NCBI GenBank assembly: GCA_025362585.1
Contig: JANYFR010000018.1
Location: forward strand, 38,895-102,894
Source: Acidimicrobiales bacterium
GTDB lineage: Bacteria > Actinomycetota > Acidimicrobiia > Acidimicrobiales > RAAP-2
DNA: 64,000 bases
Reading direction: 5' to 3'
Made by a program: the position numbers and the translations under genes. A model generated the notes under the pieces. The model ran no database searches and had not been told where the DNA came from. It saw only the letters and a program-made list of their open reading frames with translations. This document shows, in pieces, positions 38,641 to 47,628 of this stretch. The number at the start of each line of letters is the position of its first letter. Within the stretch, counting starts at the first letter, position 1.

Positions 38641-40014
38641 GTGCAAGGTGGTGAGGAGATCTGGTCCGCACTGCGAGACTCCTTACGTGGCAACGCTTCT
38701 GAGGCCGTTTGGGCAGCGGGACTTAACACACTGCGCCTTGTGGATTACCATGACAATCAGATTGTCATCGGAGCCCCGAACCAGATTCAACTACTGCGTG
38801 TTCAACAGCGCTACCTCCCCTTCATCACCGAGCAGGCGCAGATCTTGGTCGGTCGCGAGGTCCAGGTTTCACTGACGGTGAGCGAGACGTCAGGCACGAG
38901 CGAAGTCCACGAAGCTGCCATGGACGACTCCGACACCAGCACCGGTGGTTCGGAGTCGTACGTCGCGAGCGTCGACCGCCCGGCGCGCCTCGACCCGCGC
39001 ATGACGTTTGATTCCTTCGTACCCGGATCATCGAATCGTCTCGCGTTCGCGGCCGCGCAATCCGTCGCTGAAACTCCTGGTCGAGCCTATAATCCCCTGA
39101 TGATCTATGGGAATTCCGGGCTCGGCAAGACCCACTTGCTGCACGCGATTGGCAACTACGTCCAGGAGAACTACCCGGGTCGCAAGGTCCTCTACGTCTC
39201 CACCGAGACGTTTCTTAACGACTTCATTCGAGCCATCCAGACGAGAACGCAGCTCGCCCTGCACGAGCGCTACCGCGAGAACGATGTTCTCTTGATCGAC
39301 GACATCCAGTTCATGGAAACGCGTGGTGAGACGTTCCACGAGGAGATCTTCCACACCTACAACGCACTCCACGGCGAAGGTAAGCAGATCGTACTGACCT
39401 CGGATCGTTCGCCTCGCGACCTCGCGGGCCTCCAGGAGCGATTTCGCAGCCGTCTGCTGCAGGGACTCGTTACCGAAATCGACCAGCCGGACCTTGAGAC
39501 GAGAATTGCGATCCTGCGTTCTAAAGCCGAGCGTGAAGGGATCGCGCTACCGAATGACGTCGCCGAGTGGATCGCTCACAGGGTTCGTGACAACATTCGA
39601 GAGCTCGAAGGTTCAATCACGATGTTGCGAGCTTTCGCCAACCTTCGTCAGGAACCCATCTCACTCGAGCTCGCCAAGGCCCATCTCACCAACCTCGGCC
39701 ACGAACAGATTGTCCTGAAACCTGAGACAATCCTGTCAGTGGTCGCTGACTTCTACGGACTCTCCGTGGAGGATGTGCGGGGCTCAAAACGCCTGCGGCC
39801 GCTGGTGCACGCTCGACATGTCGCGATGTACCTCATTCGAGACCTCTTAAACAACTACTCGTATCCAATGATTGCTCGCATCTTCGATGGTCGTAACCAC
39901 ACGACCGTGATCAGCGGTGTGGAGAAGATCAAAGAACAGATCACGGTCAATCCTGAGGTACTCGCCCAGGTGAACCAGTTGAAGCGCCGACTGCAGGGGG
40001 AGAACAGGGAATAG
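38641..40014 (+). CDS. dnaA: Chromosomal replication initiator protein DnaA
   Basis: YNPLMIYGNSGLGKTHLLHAIGNYV; VLLIDDIQFMETRGETFHEEIFHTYNALH; domain IV GRNHTTVISGVEKI. GTG 38641 preceded by GGAGGA, so the track start 38587 is probably over-extended. Confidence 0.95.
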   Translation: MQGGEEIWSALRDSLRGNASEAVWAAGLNTLRLVDYHDNQIVIGAPNQIQLLRVQQRYLPFITEQAQILVGREVQVSLTVSETSGTSEVHEAAMDDSDTSTGGSESYVASVDRPARLDPRMTFDSFVPGSSNRLAFAAAQSVAETPGRAYNPLMIYGNSGLGKTHLLHAIGNYVQENYPGRKVLYVSTETFLNDFIRAIQTRTQLALHERYRENDVLLIDDIQFMETRGETFHEEIFHTYNALHGEGKQIVLTSDRSPRDLAGLQERFRSRLLQGLVTEIDQPDLETRIAILRSKAEREGIALPNDVAEWIAHRVRDNIRELEGSITMLRAFANLRQEPISLELAKAHLTNLGHEQIVLKPETILSVVADFYGLSVEDVRGSKRLRPLVHARHVAMYLIRDLLNNYSYPMIARIFDGRNHTTVISGVEKIKEQITVNPEVLAQVNQLKRRLQGENRE

Positions 40015-40264
40015 TTTGTGTACAACCTTGGGGTCGGCCTGTTGATTAGCCGTCGACAACTCCCGTCTACTGCACAACACTCCAGGGTTGAGTTTCAATG
40101 GTTGAAGGAGTTAGTCACAGAGGTGTGTGTAGGTTGGCTTCAACAAAGAACAATTTGATCAGGACTGTTGCGGAGTAGTACACATACCCACAGACCTACT
40201 ACTACTAAGACCTCTCCACATACAGAAACACACCGCAACCCCAGTACCGAAGAAAGGCAGTTCC
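40015..40264. other. Candidate oriC (dnaA-dnaN intergenic region)
   Basis: 250-bp dnaA-dnaN gap, the common actinobacterial oriC position; DnaA-box-like TTGTGTACA (40016-40024) and ATACCCACA next to a CTACTACTACTAA triplet run (40196-40208). Confidence 0.6.
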
Positions 40265-41365
40265 ATGAAGTTCAAATCAGAGCGAGACATCCTGGTTGAG
40301 GCGCTCAGTGCCGCGAGCCGCGTGGTCGCGACACGGCTCATTGGAGCATCTTCGGGAGTCCTGCTGTCGTTGAACGGCAACCAACTCGTGGTGACCGGCA
40401 CGGATCTCGACATCACCGTACGCACCACGGTCGACGTGATTGGCATTGAGGACGGCGCGTCGGTGGTGCCGTCGCGGCTGATTGTCGACGCCGTGCGCTC
40501 GCTCGAGGCCGGTGCGGTCACGATATCGAGCAACGATGAGACCGTGGAGGTCTCACTCGCCCGCGCAAAATTCTCACTACGCACGTTCTCGGTGATTGAC
40601 TATCCAAAACTGCCACCAGTCACCGGTTCACTGACGTCAATCGCGGCCAAGGACTTGATCCAAGGCCTCAACCAAGTCGTTCGCGCCGCCGCGAACGACG
40701 ACGCGCGCCCCTTGCTCACTGGCGTACTCTTCACGACAGAAAACGAGACGCTACGGCTCATCGCGACCGACTCGTACCGGCTCGCCGTACGCGACGTCCC
40801 GGGAGTGCAGGGAATCGGGGGCACCCACGACCTGCTCGTTCCGGCCCGTGCCCTCCAAGAGCTGCAGAGGGCCGCGGCGTCGCTCGATGAGGACGCGACC
40901 ATTGGAGTGACCCTCACTGACGCCGAGATCTGTTTCGTGGTCGAAAATACCAGCATCGCGTCGAGGTTGATCGATGGAAATTATCCCTCAGTGCTCCAAC
41001 TCATTCCAGCGAGCTACCCCAATCAATTGCGGGTCGCGAAGGACACGCTGCTCACGTCATTGAAGCGTGCCAAACTCCTCGCCAAGGACTCCACGTCATC
41101 CGTTCGACTCACGATGAAAGAGCGCTCGGTAGAGATCCGCACTCAAAGCCACGACGCCGGGGACGTGGAAGACAATGTCGACGCCGATTACAGCGGAGAA
41201 GAGATCACCATCGCGTTTAACCCCAGCTTTCTAATTGACGGCATCGAGGCGGTCCCCGGCGACGAAGTGGTCCTTGAGATGTCGGACTCCGTGCGCCCGG
41301 CCATGGTGCACGGCGTTGAGGACGTGAGGTTTCGCTACCTGCTCATGCCCGTGCGCGTCCAGTAG
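40265..41365 (+). CDS. dnaN: DNA polymerase III subunit beta (sliding clamp)
   Basis: MKFKSERDILVEALSAASRVVATR..; C-terminal DSVRPAMVHGVEDVRFRYLLMPVRV. Confidence 0.95.
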   Translation: MKFKSERDILVEALSAASRVVATRLIGASSGVLLSLNGNQLVVTGTDLDITVRTTVDVIGIEDGASVVPSRLIVDAVRSLEAGAVTISSNDETVEVSLARAKFSLRTFSVIDYPKLPPVTGSLTSIAAKDLIQGLNQVVRAAANDDARPLLTGVLFTTENETLRLIATDSYRLAVRDVPGVQGIGGTHDLLVPARALQELQRAAASLDEDATIGVTLTDAEICFVVENTSIASRLIDGNYPSVLQLIPASYPNQLRVAKDTLLTSLKRAKLLAKDSTSSVRLTMKERSVEIRTQSHDAGDVEDNVDADYSGEEITIAFNPSFLIDGIEAVPGDEVVLEMSDSVRPAMVHGVEDVRFRYLLMPVRVQ

Positions 41366-41380
41366 CGCATAAGGATCATC

Positions 41381-42463
41381 GTGGGTCTCCACGAACTTCG
41401 ACTGCGAAACTTCCGACTCTTCGACGAACTCGATTTTCGGCCCGATCCCAACGCCATCACGGTGTTGCTCTCGCGAAACGGAACGGGCAAGACGTCCGTA
41501 CTCGAGGCAGTCTTCGCGCTCGCCACCGCCTCCTCGTTCCGCACCAGTGCCGCGAGTGACATGATTCGCGCCGGCGAGGCTCTGGCCGAGGTGCACGGCG
41601 TGCTTTTTCACCGAGAGCGCCGCGTCCAGGTCGACATGACCCTCTCGCGAGGTGTCCGCAATACCACCAAGCGCATGCTCGTCAACGGCCAGCGGCCAAG
41701 GTCCCGGGCCGACCTTTCCGAGACCCTTCCCCTGACGGTTTTCACGCCCGAGGGAGTCGATATTGTTCGCCAGGGTCCCGAGCATCGCAGGCTCTTCCTC
41801 ACCAACCTCCTCACCGACGTCGACCCCACGACCGGTGAGGTGATCGAACGATTCACGCGCATCCTGAGTCAACGCAACGCGTTGCTGCGAGCTCTGCAAG
41901 GGGAGCGACCCACGACGTCCCAACACGACGAACTAGAGATCTGGACGAAGGACTTCTGTCGCGAAAGTGAACGGCTCATCGAGCACCGGACGAAGTTGCT
42001 CGATGAATTGGCACCACTCGTGTCACATTTCTACCGCGAGCTCGCGCACGACGACGCGGATGTCGCCGTGACCTACGAACGGTCGTGGAACGGGAGCCTC
42101 GCTGATTCGCTGCGCCGCGTCTTTGACGACGATCGGTTTCGGGGCCACACGACACTGGGACCACAGCGTGACGACATCGCACTCACCCTCGCGGGACGCG
42201 ATACCCGGCGTCAAGCGTCTCAAGGAGAACAGCGCACGCTCGCGTTGGCGTTACGCCTCGCTGGTCACGAACTGGTGCACCAGACTCGTGGGGTTGATCC
42301 TCTGTTACTGCTCGATGACGTGTTCAGTGAACTTGACCCGATGCGCGGTGACCGCCTTCTTCACCTCCTCCCATCAGGTCAAACTCTCGTGACAACCGCT
42401 TCGCCGCTGCCGAAGGGCATGAGCCCCGCCGTCGTCATCGATCTCACGCGGGTGTCGTCGTGA
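41381..42463 (+). CDS. recF: DNA replication/repair protein RecF
   Basis: LHELRLRNFRLFDELDFRPDPNAITVLLSRNGTGKTSVLEAVF; LLLLDDVFSELDPMRGDRLL. Confidence 0.93.
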   Translation: MGLHELRLRNFRLFDELDFRPDPNAITVLLSRNGTGKTSVLEAVFALATASSFRTSAASDMIRAGEALAEVHGVLFHRERRVQVDMTLSRGVRNTTKRMLVNGQRPRSRADLSETLPLTVFTPEGVDIVRQGPEHRRLFLTNLLTDVDPTTGEVIERFTRILSQRNALLRALQGERPTTSQHDELEIWTKDFCRESERLIEHRTKLLDELAPLVSHFYRELAHDDADVAVTYERSWNGSLADSLRRVFDDDRFRGHTTLGPQRDDIALTLAGRDTRRQASQGEQRTLALALRLAGHELVHQTRGVDPLLLLDDVFSELDPMRGDRLLHLLPSGQTLVTTASPLPKGMSPAVVIDLTRVSS

Positions 42464-42765
42464 CGAAGCGTGACGAGCCGCCCGCCCCACTCGGAGAGCT
42501 TCTCAACACCCTCGCGGGACGACTGCGCAAGGTCGACCTGCGACTCATTGACGAAGTGCGCGCGCTCTGGCCGAGCATCGTCGAACCGGTGATTGCCGAA
42601 CATTGCCGACCGGAATTTGTGAAGAACGGCGTCCTATTGGTGAAGGTGCCGTCGGGCGCTTACGCGCAGAGAATCGCGAGTGACGCGACCGCAATTCTGG
42701 ACGGATTCTCCTCGCTCGGGGAGAGGGCGCCCACGTCTCTTCGTACGGTGCTCGCCAGGCCCTAA
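42460..42765 (+). CDS. DUF721/DciA family protein
   Basis: 101 aa, between recF and gyrB; LIDEVRALWPSIVEPVIAEHCRPEFVKNGVLLVKVPSGAYAQRIA. Confidence 0.82.
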   Translation: MTKRDEPPAPLGELLNTLAGRLRKVDLRLIDEVRALWPSIVEPVIAEHCRPEFVKNGVLLVKVPSGAYAQRIASDATAILDGFSSLGERAPTSLRTVLARP

Positions 42766-42899
42766 CGACCCATCAAGAAGTGGTCGAAAGCGGCGCCGGG
42801 ACGTCAAGTTGTCACATCGTGTCGAGTAGGATAAAAGGGTCGAAAAAGTGTGTTCGACCGCGCGAAAACGCCGATATTTGTTACCGAAAGGAATCCTTC

Positions 42900-44831
42900 G
42901 TGGCCGAAAGGAAAAAGGGATCCGCCAGCTACGGAGCTAGCGACATTACCGTTCTCGAAGGTCTCGAACCGGTTCGCGTTCGTCCGGGGATGTACATCGG
43001 TTCCACCGGTCCCTCGGGCCTTCATCACTTGGTCTGGGAAGTCGTCGACAACGCTGTCGATGAGGCCATGGCCGGCTACTGCACGCGGATCGACGTGACG
43101 ATCCTGGCCAACGGCCGATGCCGCGTCGTCGACGACGGTCGGGGCATCCCCGTCGAGGAGCACCCCCAGTATCCGGGCAAGTCGGCGGCGGAGATTGTCC
43201 TCACCGTCCTGCACGCGGGCGGAAAGTTCGGGGGCGAGGGCTACAAGGTCTCGGGAGGGTTGCACGGCGTGGGCGTGTCGGTGGTGAACGCGTTGTCCAG
43301 TGAGTTGCTGCTCGAGGTTGACCGCAACGGCGAACACCACGAACTCGTTTTTCGCGACGGTGGCAAGCCCCAAGGCAAATTGCGGGTGACGGGATCGGCA
43401 CCAAGGGGTCGCACTGGTACCACCGTCACCTTCGTACCAGATCCGACCATTTTTGAGGACGTGGACTTCCGAGCTCAGACCATTCTCGAGCGGCTCCAGA
43501 TCATGGCGTTCTTGAATCGTGGTCTCGAAATCCGATTCGTCGACGAGCGTAAGGGTCGGGAGTCAAAGGAGACCTTCAAGTACAACGGTGGCATTGTTGA
43601 CTACGTGCGTCACCTCAACAGCGCCAAGGAGTCGCTCTTTCGCAAGGTTGGATCTTACGAACAGTCCGAGGAGGGACAGGAGGTCGAGGTCGCGTTCCAG
43701 TGGAACACCGGCTACTACGAGAGCATCCACTCGTTCGCGAACGGCATCTCGACGATCGAGGGCGGCATGCACGAGGAGGGTTTTCGCAAGGCCATCACCA
43801 ACGTAGTGAACCGCTACGCGCGAAAGCGGAACCTCTTAAAGGAGAAGGACGAAAACCTGCAGGGCGATGACGTGCGTGAGGGCCTGACGGCGATCATCGC
43901 GGTGCGCCTGGCCGAGCCCCAGTTCGAGGGCCAGACTAAGGGAAAACTCGGCAACGTGTCGATCCGTTCGCTGGTCGAGCGCGCGACGAACGAGAGGCTC
44001 GCCGACTGGCTCGAAGAGAACCCCAAAGAGGGGAGCCAGATCGTCGTGAAGGCGGTACAGGCGTCGCGGGCCCGAATGGCGGCTCAGCAAGCGCGCGCCC
44101 TCACGCGACGAAAGAGTGCGCTCGATGGCGCCGGACTCCCGGGCAAGCTGGTCGACTGCTCGTCCAACGAGCCGCGCGAGTGCGAACTCTTCATTGTGGA
44201 GGGAAACTCCGCCGGCGGCTCCGCCAAGGACGCGCGCAATCCTCGCAACCAGGCAATCCTGCCGATCCGGGGCAAGATCCTCAACGTCGAGAAGGCTCGT
44301 TCCGACAAAATCCTCCGCAACACCGAGATCCAGGCGTTGATTTCGGCGATCGGTGCGGGGGTCGAGGCCGACTTCGATGTCACGAAGATTCGCTACGACA
44401 AGATCATCTTGCTCGCCGACGCCGACGTTGACGGTAGCCACATTCGGACGTTGTTGCTCACGTTCTTCTTTCGTCAAATGACCGAGATGGTGAATAACGG
44501 ACACGTCTACGTTGCCCAGCCACCCCTGTACTCGACTCTCGTTGGCAAGGAGAAGGTCTACTTGCGCGACGACCTTGCCAAGAACACGTTCCTCGTGGAG
44601 CACCCCGACCACCGCAATGACTTCCAGCGCTTGAAGGGCCTTGGCGAGATGGACTTCGACGAACTGCGCGACACCACGATGGACCCGACCAAGCGCGCGC
44701 TGCTTCAGATCACGGTCGAACAGGCGGCCCTCGCTGACGAGGTCTGCTCGATTCTGATGGGCGACGACGTGCCCCAGCGCCGCCACTTCATTCAAACCAA
44801 CGCGAAAGACGTTCGCTTCCTAGACATCTAG
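42900..44831 (+). CDS. gyrB: DNA gyrase subunit B
   Basis: YGASDITVLEGLEPVRVRPGMYIGSTGPSGLHHLVWEVVDNAVDEAMAGYC. GTG start at 42900 preferred over track start 42780. Confidence 0.96.
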   Translation: MAERKKGSASYGASDITVLEGLEPVRVRPGMYIGSTGPSGLHHLVWEVVDNAVDEAMAGYCTRIDVTILANGRCRVVDDGRGIPVEEHPQYPGKSAAEIVLTVLHAGGKFGGEGYKVSGGLHGVGVSVVNALSSELLLEVDRNGEHHELVFRDGGKPQGKLRVTGSAPRGRTGTTVTFVPDPTIFEDVDFRAQTILERLQIMAFLNRGLEIRFVDERKGRESKETFKYNGGIVDYVRHLNSAKESLFRKVGSYEQSEEGQEVEVAFQWNTGYYESIHSFANGISTIEGGMHEEGFRKAITNVVNRYARKRNLLKEKDENLQGDDVREGLTAIIAVRLAEPQFEGQTKGKLGNVSIRSLVERATNERLADWLEENPKEGSQIVVKAVQASRARMAAQQARALTRRKSALDGAGLPGKLVDCSSNEPRECELFIVEGNSAGGSAKDARNPRNQAILPIRGKILNVEKARSDKILRNTEIQALISAIGAGVEADFDVTKIRYDKIILLADADVDGSHIRTLLLTFFFRQMTEMVNNGHVYVAQPPLYSTLVGKEKVYLRDDLAKNTFLVEHPDHRNDFQRLKGLGEMDFDELRDTTMDPTKRALLQITVEQAALADEVCSILMGDDVPQRRHFIQTNAKDVRFLDI

Positions 44832-44843
44832 GAACGGGAAATC

Positions 44844-47330
44844 ATGGCACGCAAGAGCGACAACATCGGCGCGGGAACTCCGTCGGACGACGACGGCGTG
44901 CTCGGCTACATCGAACCAATCGAAATCAATCTCGAGATGGAGCGCTCATTCCTCGAGTATTCAATGTCCGTCATTGTCTCTCGCGCACTGCCCGACGCCC
45001 GTGACGGGCTGAAGCCCGTGCACCGTCGCATCCTCTACTCAATGTTCGATCAAGGACTGCGCCCGGATCGCCCTTACGCGAAGTGCGCCAAGGTCGTGGG
45101 CGAGGTCATGGGCACCTACCACCCCCACGGTGACAGCGCCATCTACGACGCCCTTGTGCGGATGGTCCAAGACTTTGCGATGCGACACCCCCTGATCAGC
45201 GGACACGGGAACTTCGGGGGTACGGGTCCCGACGAGGGCGCCGCCGCGATGCGCTACACCGAGTGCCGCCTCGCGCCGCTGGCGCTCGAGATGCTCGACT
45301 CGATTGACGAAGAGACCGTTGACTTTGAGCCGAACTACGACAACTCGACCCAGCAGCCGACGGTCCTGCCCTCGCGCTTTCCGAATCTGCTCGTCAACGG
45401 CTCCCAGGGCATCGCGGTAGGCATGGCAACCAAGATTCCTCCGCACAACCTCGGCGAGGTCGTCGACGCGGTTTTGCACCTGCTGGCCAACCCCGACGCC
45501 TCCTCGGATGACCTGATGGCGTTCGTGAAGGGCCCGGATTTTCCTACCGGTGCACAGATTCTCGGACGTCAAGGCATCCTGGACGCCTACCGCACGGGTC
45601 GCGGATCAGTGAAGATGCGCGCCGTCGCGGAGATCGAAGAGTCGGGCAAGGACGTGCGCATCGTGGTAACGGAGTTTCCTTACGAGGTTTCCGTTGAGTC
45701 CGTCGAGGAGAAGATTTACGACCTCGTGAAGAACGGCGACCTCGACGGGATTTCGGCGGTGCAGAACGACTCGGCCGGACGCAAGCCTCGCCTGGTAGTG
45801 AAGTTGAAGCGCGACGCCAACGCCAACGTTGTACTGAACAAGCTCTACAAGAACACCACGCTCCAAACGACGTTCGCCGTGAACATGTTGGCGCTGGTCG
45901 ACGGCGTGCCGCGTACGCTGAACCTCGCCCAGGCGTTGAAGCACTACATCGCCCACCAAGTTGAAGTCGTCACTCGCCGCACGCAGTTCCGACTGCGCAA
46001 GGCCGAGGCCCGCGCCCATATCGTCGAAGGTCTCTTGAAGGCCATTGACATGCTGGATCTGGTGATCACGACGATTCGTGGTTCCGATGATCGCCCCGCC
46101 GCACGCGTGGCCCTCATGGCCCCGCCCTTCGACTTCACCGAGGAGCAGGCCAATCACATCCTGGACATGACGCTGGGCCGGCTGACCCGGCTCGGACGCA
46201 GTGAGCTCGAAGAGGAGATGCGCAAACTCCGAGAGACCATTGCCGAACTGCAGTCGATCCTCGCGAGTGAGTCGAAGCTTCGCGGCGTCATCGCGGCTGA
46301 AATTGCGGCAATCCGCGACAAGTTCGCCAACAAGCGCGTCACCCAGATTGTCAATGACCCGGGCGAGATGGGAATGGAAGACCTGATCACTGATGAGGAC
46401 ATCGTGATCACGATGACGCAGGCCGGCTATGTGAAGTCCGTCGCCGTTGACGCCTTCCGCGTCCAGGGGCGCGGCGGGCGCGGTGTGCAAGGGGCGAAAC
46501 TTCGTGACGAGGACTTCGTCTCCCAGATCGTGCACACGACGACGCACGCCTACCTGTTGCTCTTTTCGAACCGCGGCCGGGTCTTTCGCCTCCGAGGTCA
46601 CGAGATCCCGATGAAGGAACGTACCGCGAAAGGTACCGCGATCGTCAACCTCTTGAACCTGCTCCCGAACGAGTCGATTCAGGCAATCGTTACCACGAAC
46701 GACTTCCCGAAGGACAAGTTCTTGGTCTTCGCGACGGCGAACGGGACCGTAAAAAAGACCGCCTTTAGTGAGTATGACAAGTCGAGACGGGAGGGGTGGA
46801 TCGCCATCAACCTGCGCGACGGCGACGAAGTGGTTCGCGTCGTGGCGACGGGCGGTGACGACGACCTGATGGTCGTCACCTACCGGGGCGCCGCAATCCG
46901 TTTCAACGAAGGTGAAGTTCGAGAGGTGGGGCGCGACTCGATGGGCGTGCGCGGCATACGCCTAAAGGGCGACGACAAGGCGATTGCGCTTGATGTGGTG
47001 CGCGATGAGGCCGACCTCTTCGTCGTGACCGACACGGGGTTCGGCAAACGCGTCAAGACCGAGCGATTCAACCGTCAAGGACGAGGCGGCCAGGGCGTCC
47101 GTGCAATACGGCTCAGCGCGGCGCGAGGTTTTCTGGTGGCGGCGTTCATGGTGCGACTCGACGACGAGGTACTCCTGGCCTCGTCGGGCGGCGTGTTGAT
47201 CCGCACCCCAGTGCGCGAAGTTTCCTCGCAGGGTCGTGACGCCACCGGAGTGCGGGTGATGAACCTCGACGACGGTCACTCCGTGGCAACGGCCGCGGTC
47301 GTGCCCGCGGAAGACGACGTCGAGGTCTAG
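44844..47330 (+). CDS. gyrA: DNA gyrase subunit A
   Basis: MERSFLEYSMSVIVSRALPDARDGLKPVHRRILYSMFDQGLRPDRPYAKCAKVVGEVMGTYHPHGDSAIYDALVRMVQDF. Confidence 0.97.
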   Translation: MARKSDNIGAGTPSDDDGVLGYIEPIEINLEMERSFLEYSMSVIVSRALPDARDGLKPVHRRILYSMFDQGLRPDRPYAKCAKVVGEVMGTYHPHGDSAIYDALVRMVQDFAMRHPLISGHGNFGGTGPDEGAAAMRYTECRLAPLALEMLDSIDEETVDFEPNYDNSTQQPTVLPSRFPNLLVNGSQGIAVGMATKIPPHNLGEVVDAVLHLLANPDASSDDLMAFVKGPDFPTGAQILGRQGILDAYRTGRGSVKMRAVAEIEESGKDVRIVVTEFPYEVSVESVEEKIYDLVKNGDLDGISAVQNDSAGRKPRLVVKLKRDANANVVLNKLYKNTTLQTTFAVNMLALVDGVPRTLNLAQALKHYIAHQVEVVTRRTQFRLRKAEARAHIVEGLLKAIDMLDLVITTIRGSDDRPAARVALMAPPFDFTEEQANHILDMTLGRLTRLGRSELEEEMRKLRETIAELQSILASESKLRGVIAAEIAAIRDKFANKRVTQIVNDPGEMGMEDLITDEDIVITMTQAGYVKSVAVDAFRVQGRGGRGVQGAKLRDEDFVSQIVHTTTHAYLLLFSNRGRVFRLRGHEIPMKERTAKGTAIVNLLNLLPNESIQAIVTTNDFPKDKFLVFATANGTVKKTAFSEYDKSRREGWIAINLRDGDEVVRVVATGGDDDLMVVTYRGAAIRFNEGEVREVGRDSMGVRGIRLKGDDKAIALDVVRDEADLFVVTDTGFGKRVKTERFNRQGRGGQGVRAIRLSAARGFLVAAFMVRLDDEVLLASSGGVLIRTPVREVSSQGRDATGVRVMNLDDGHSVATAAVVPAEDDVEV

Positions 47331-47448
47331 GCGCGGCGTCCGGTCTCGAGCAGTTGCGCCGGAGGACCGCCGCGAGGGCACGTCGTTTTTCTGTCTAGTG
47401 TCGAGCTCGCTGGTGGGCAGCGAACTGAAGAGCCGTATCATTGGGAGC

Positions 47449-47628
47449 ATGACCCCGCTCTTCGCCGTCACCGCGCAACGCTCCCCAGCGGGCGAGGTCG
47501 TGGCCGGGTACGACGCCGTCGACTTACGCGCCATCGCGCGGCGTTATCGGGTCCGGGACCTCGGCGCAGTCGCCCATCCTTCGTCTCGAGACGAACTCGC
47601 GGCCTCCGTCGAGCTGTTAGGCCGCTAA
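47449..47628 (+). CDS. Small hypothetical protein directly abutting an ABC-F gene
   Basis: MTPLFAVTAQRSPAGEVVAGYDAVDLRAIARRYRVRDLGAVAHPSSRDELAASVELLGR; its TAA is immediately followed by the GTG of the next gene. Alternative start 47398. Confidence 0.5.
   Translation: MTPLFAVTAQRSPAGEVVAGYDAVDLRAIARRYRVRDLGAVAHPSSRDELAASVELLGR

Noticed and set aside
43836-44795. 319-aa minus-strand ORF
   Set aside because: Antisense to gyrB; no domain signal.
45606-46601. 331-aa minus-strand ORF
   Set aside because: Antisense to gyrA; compositional shadow.
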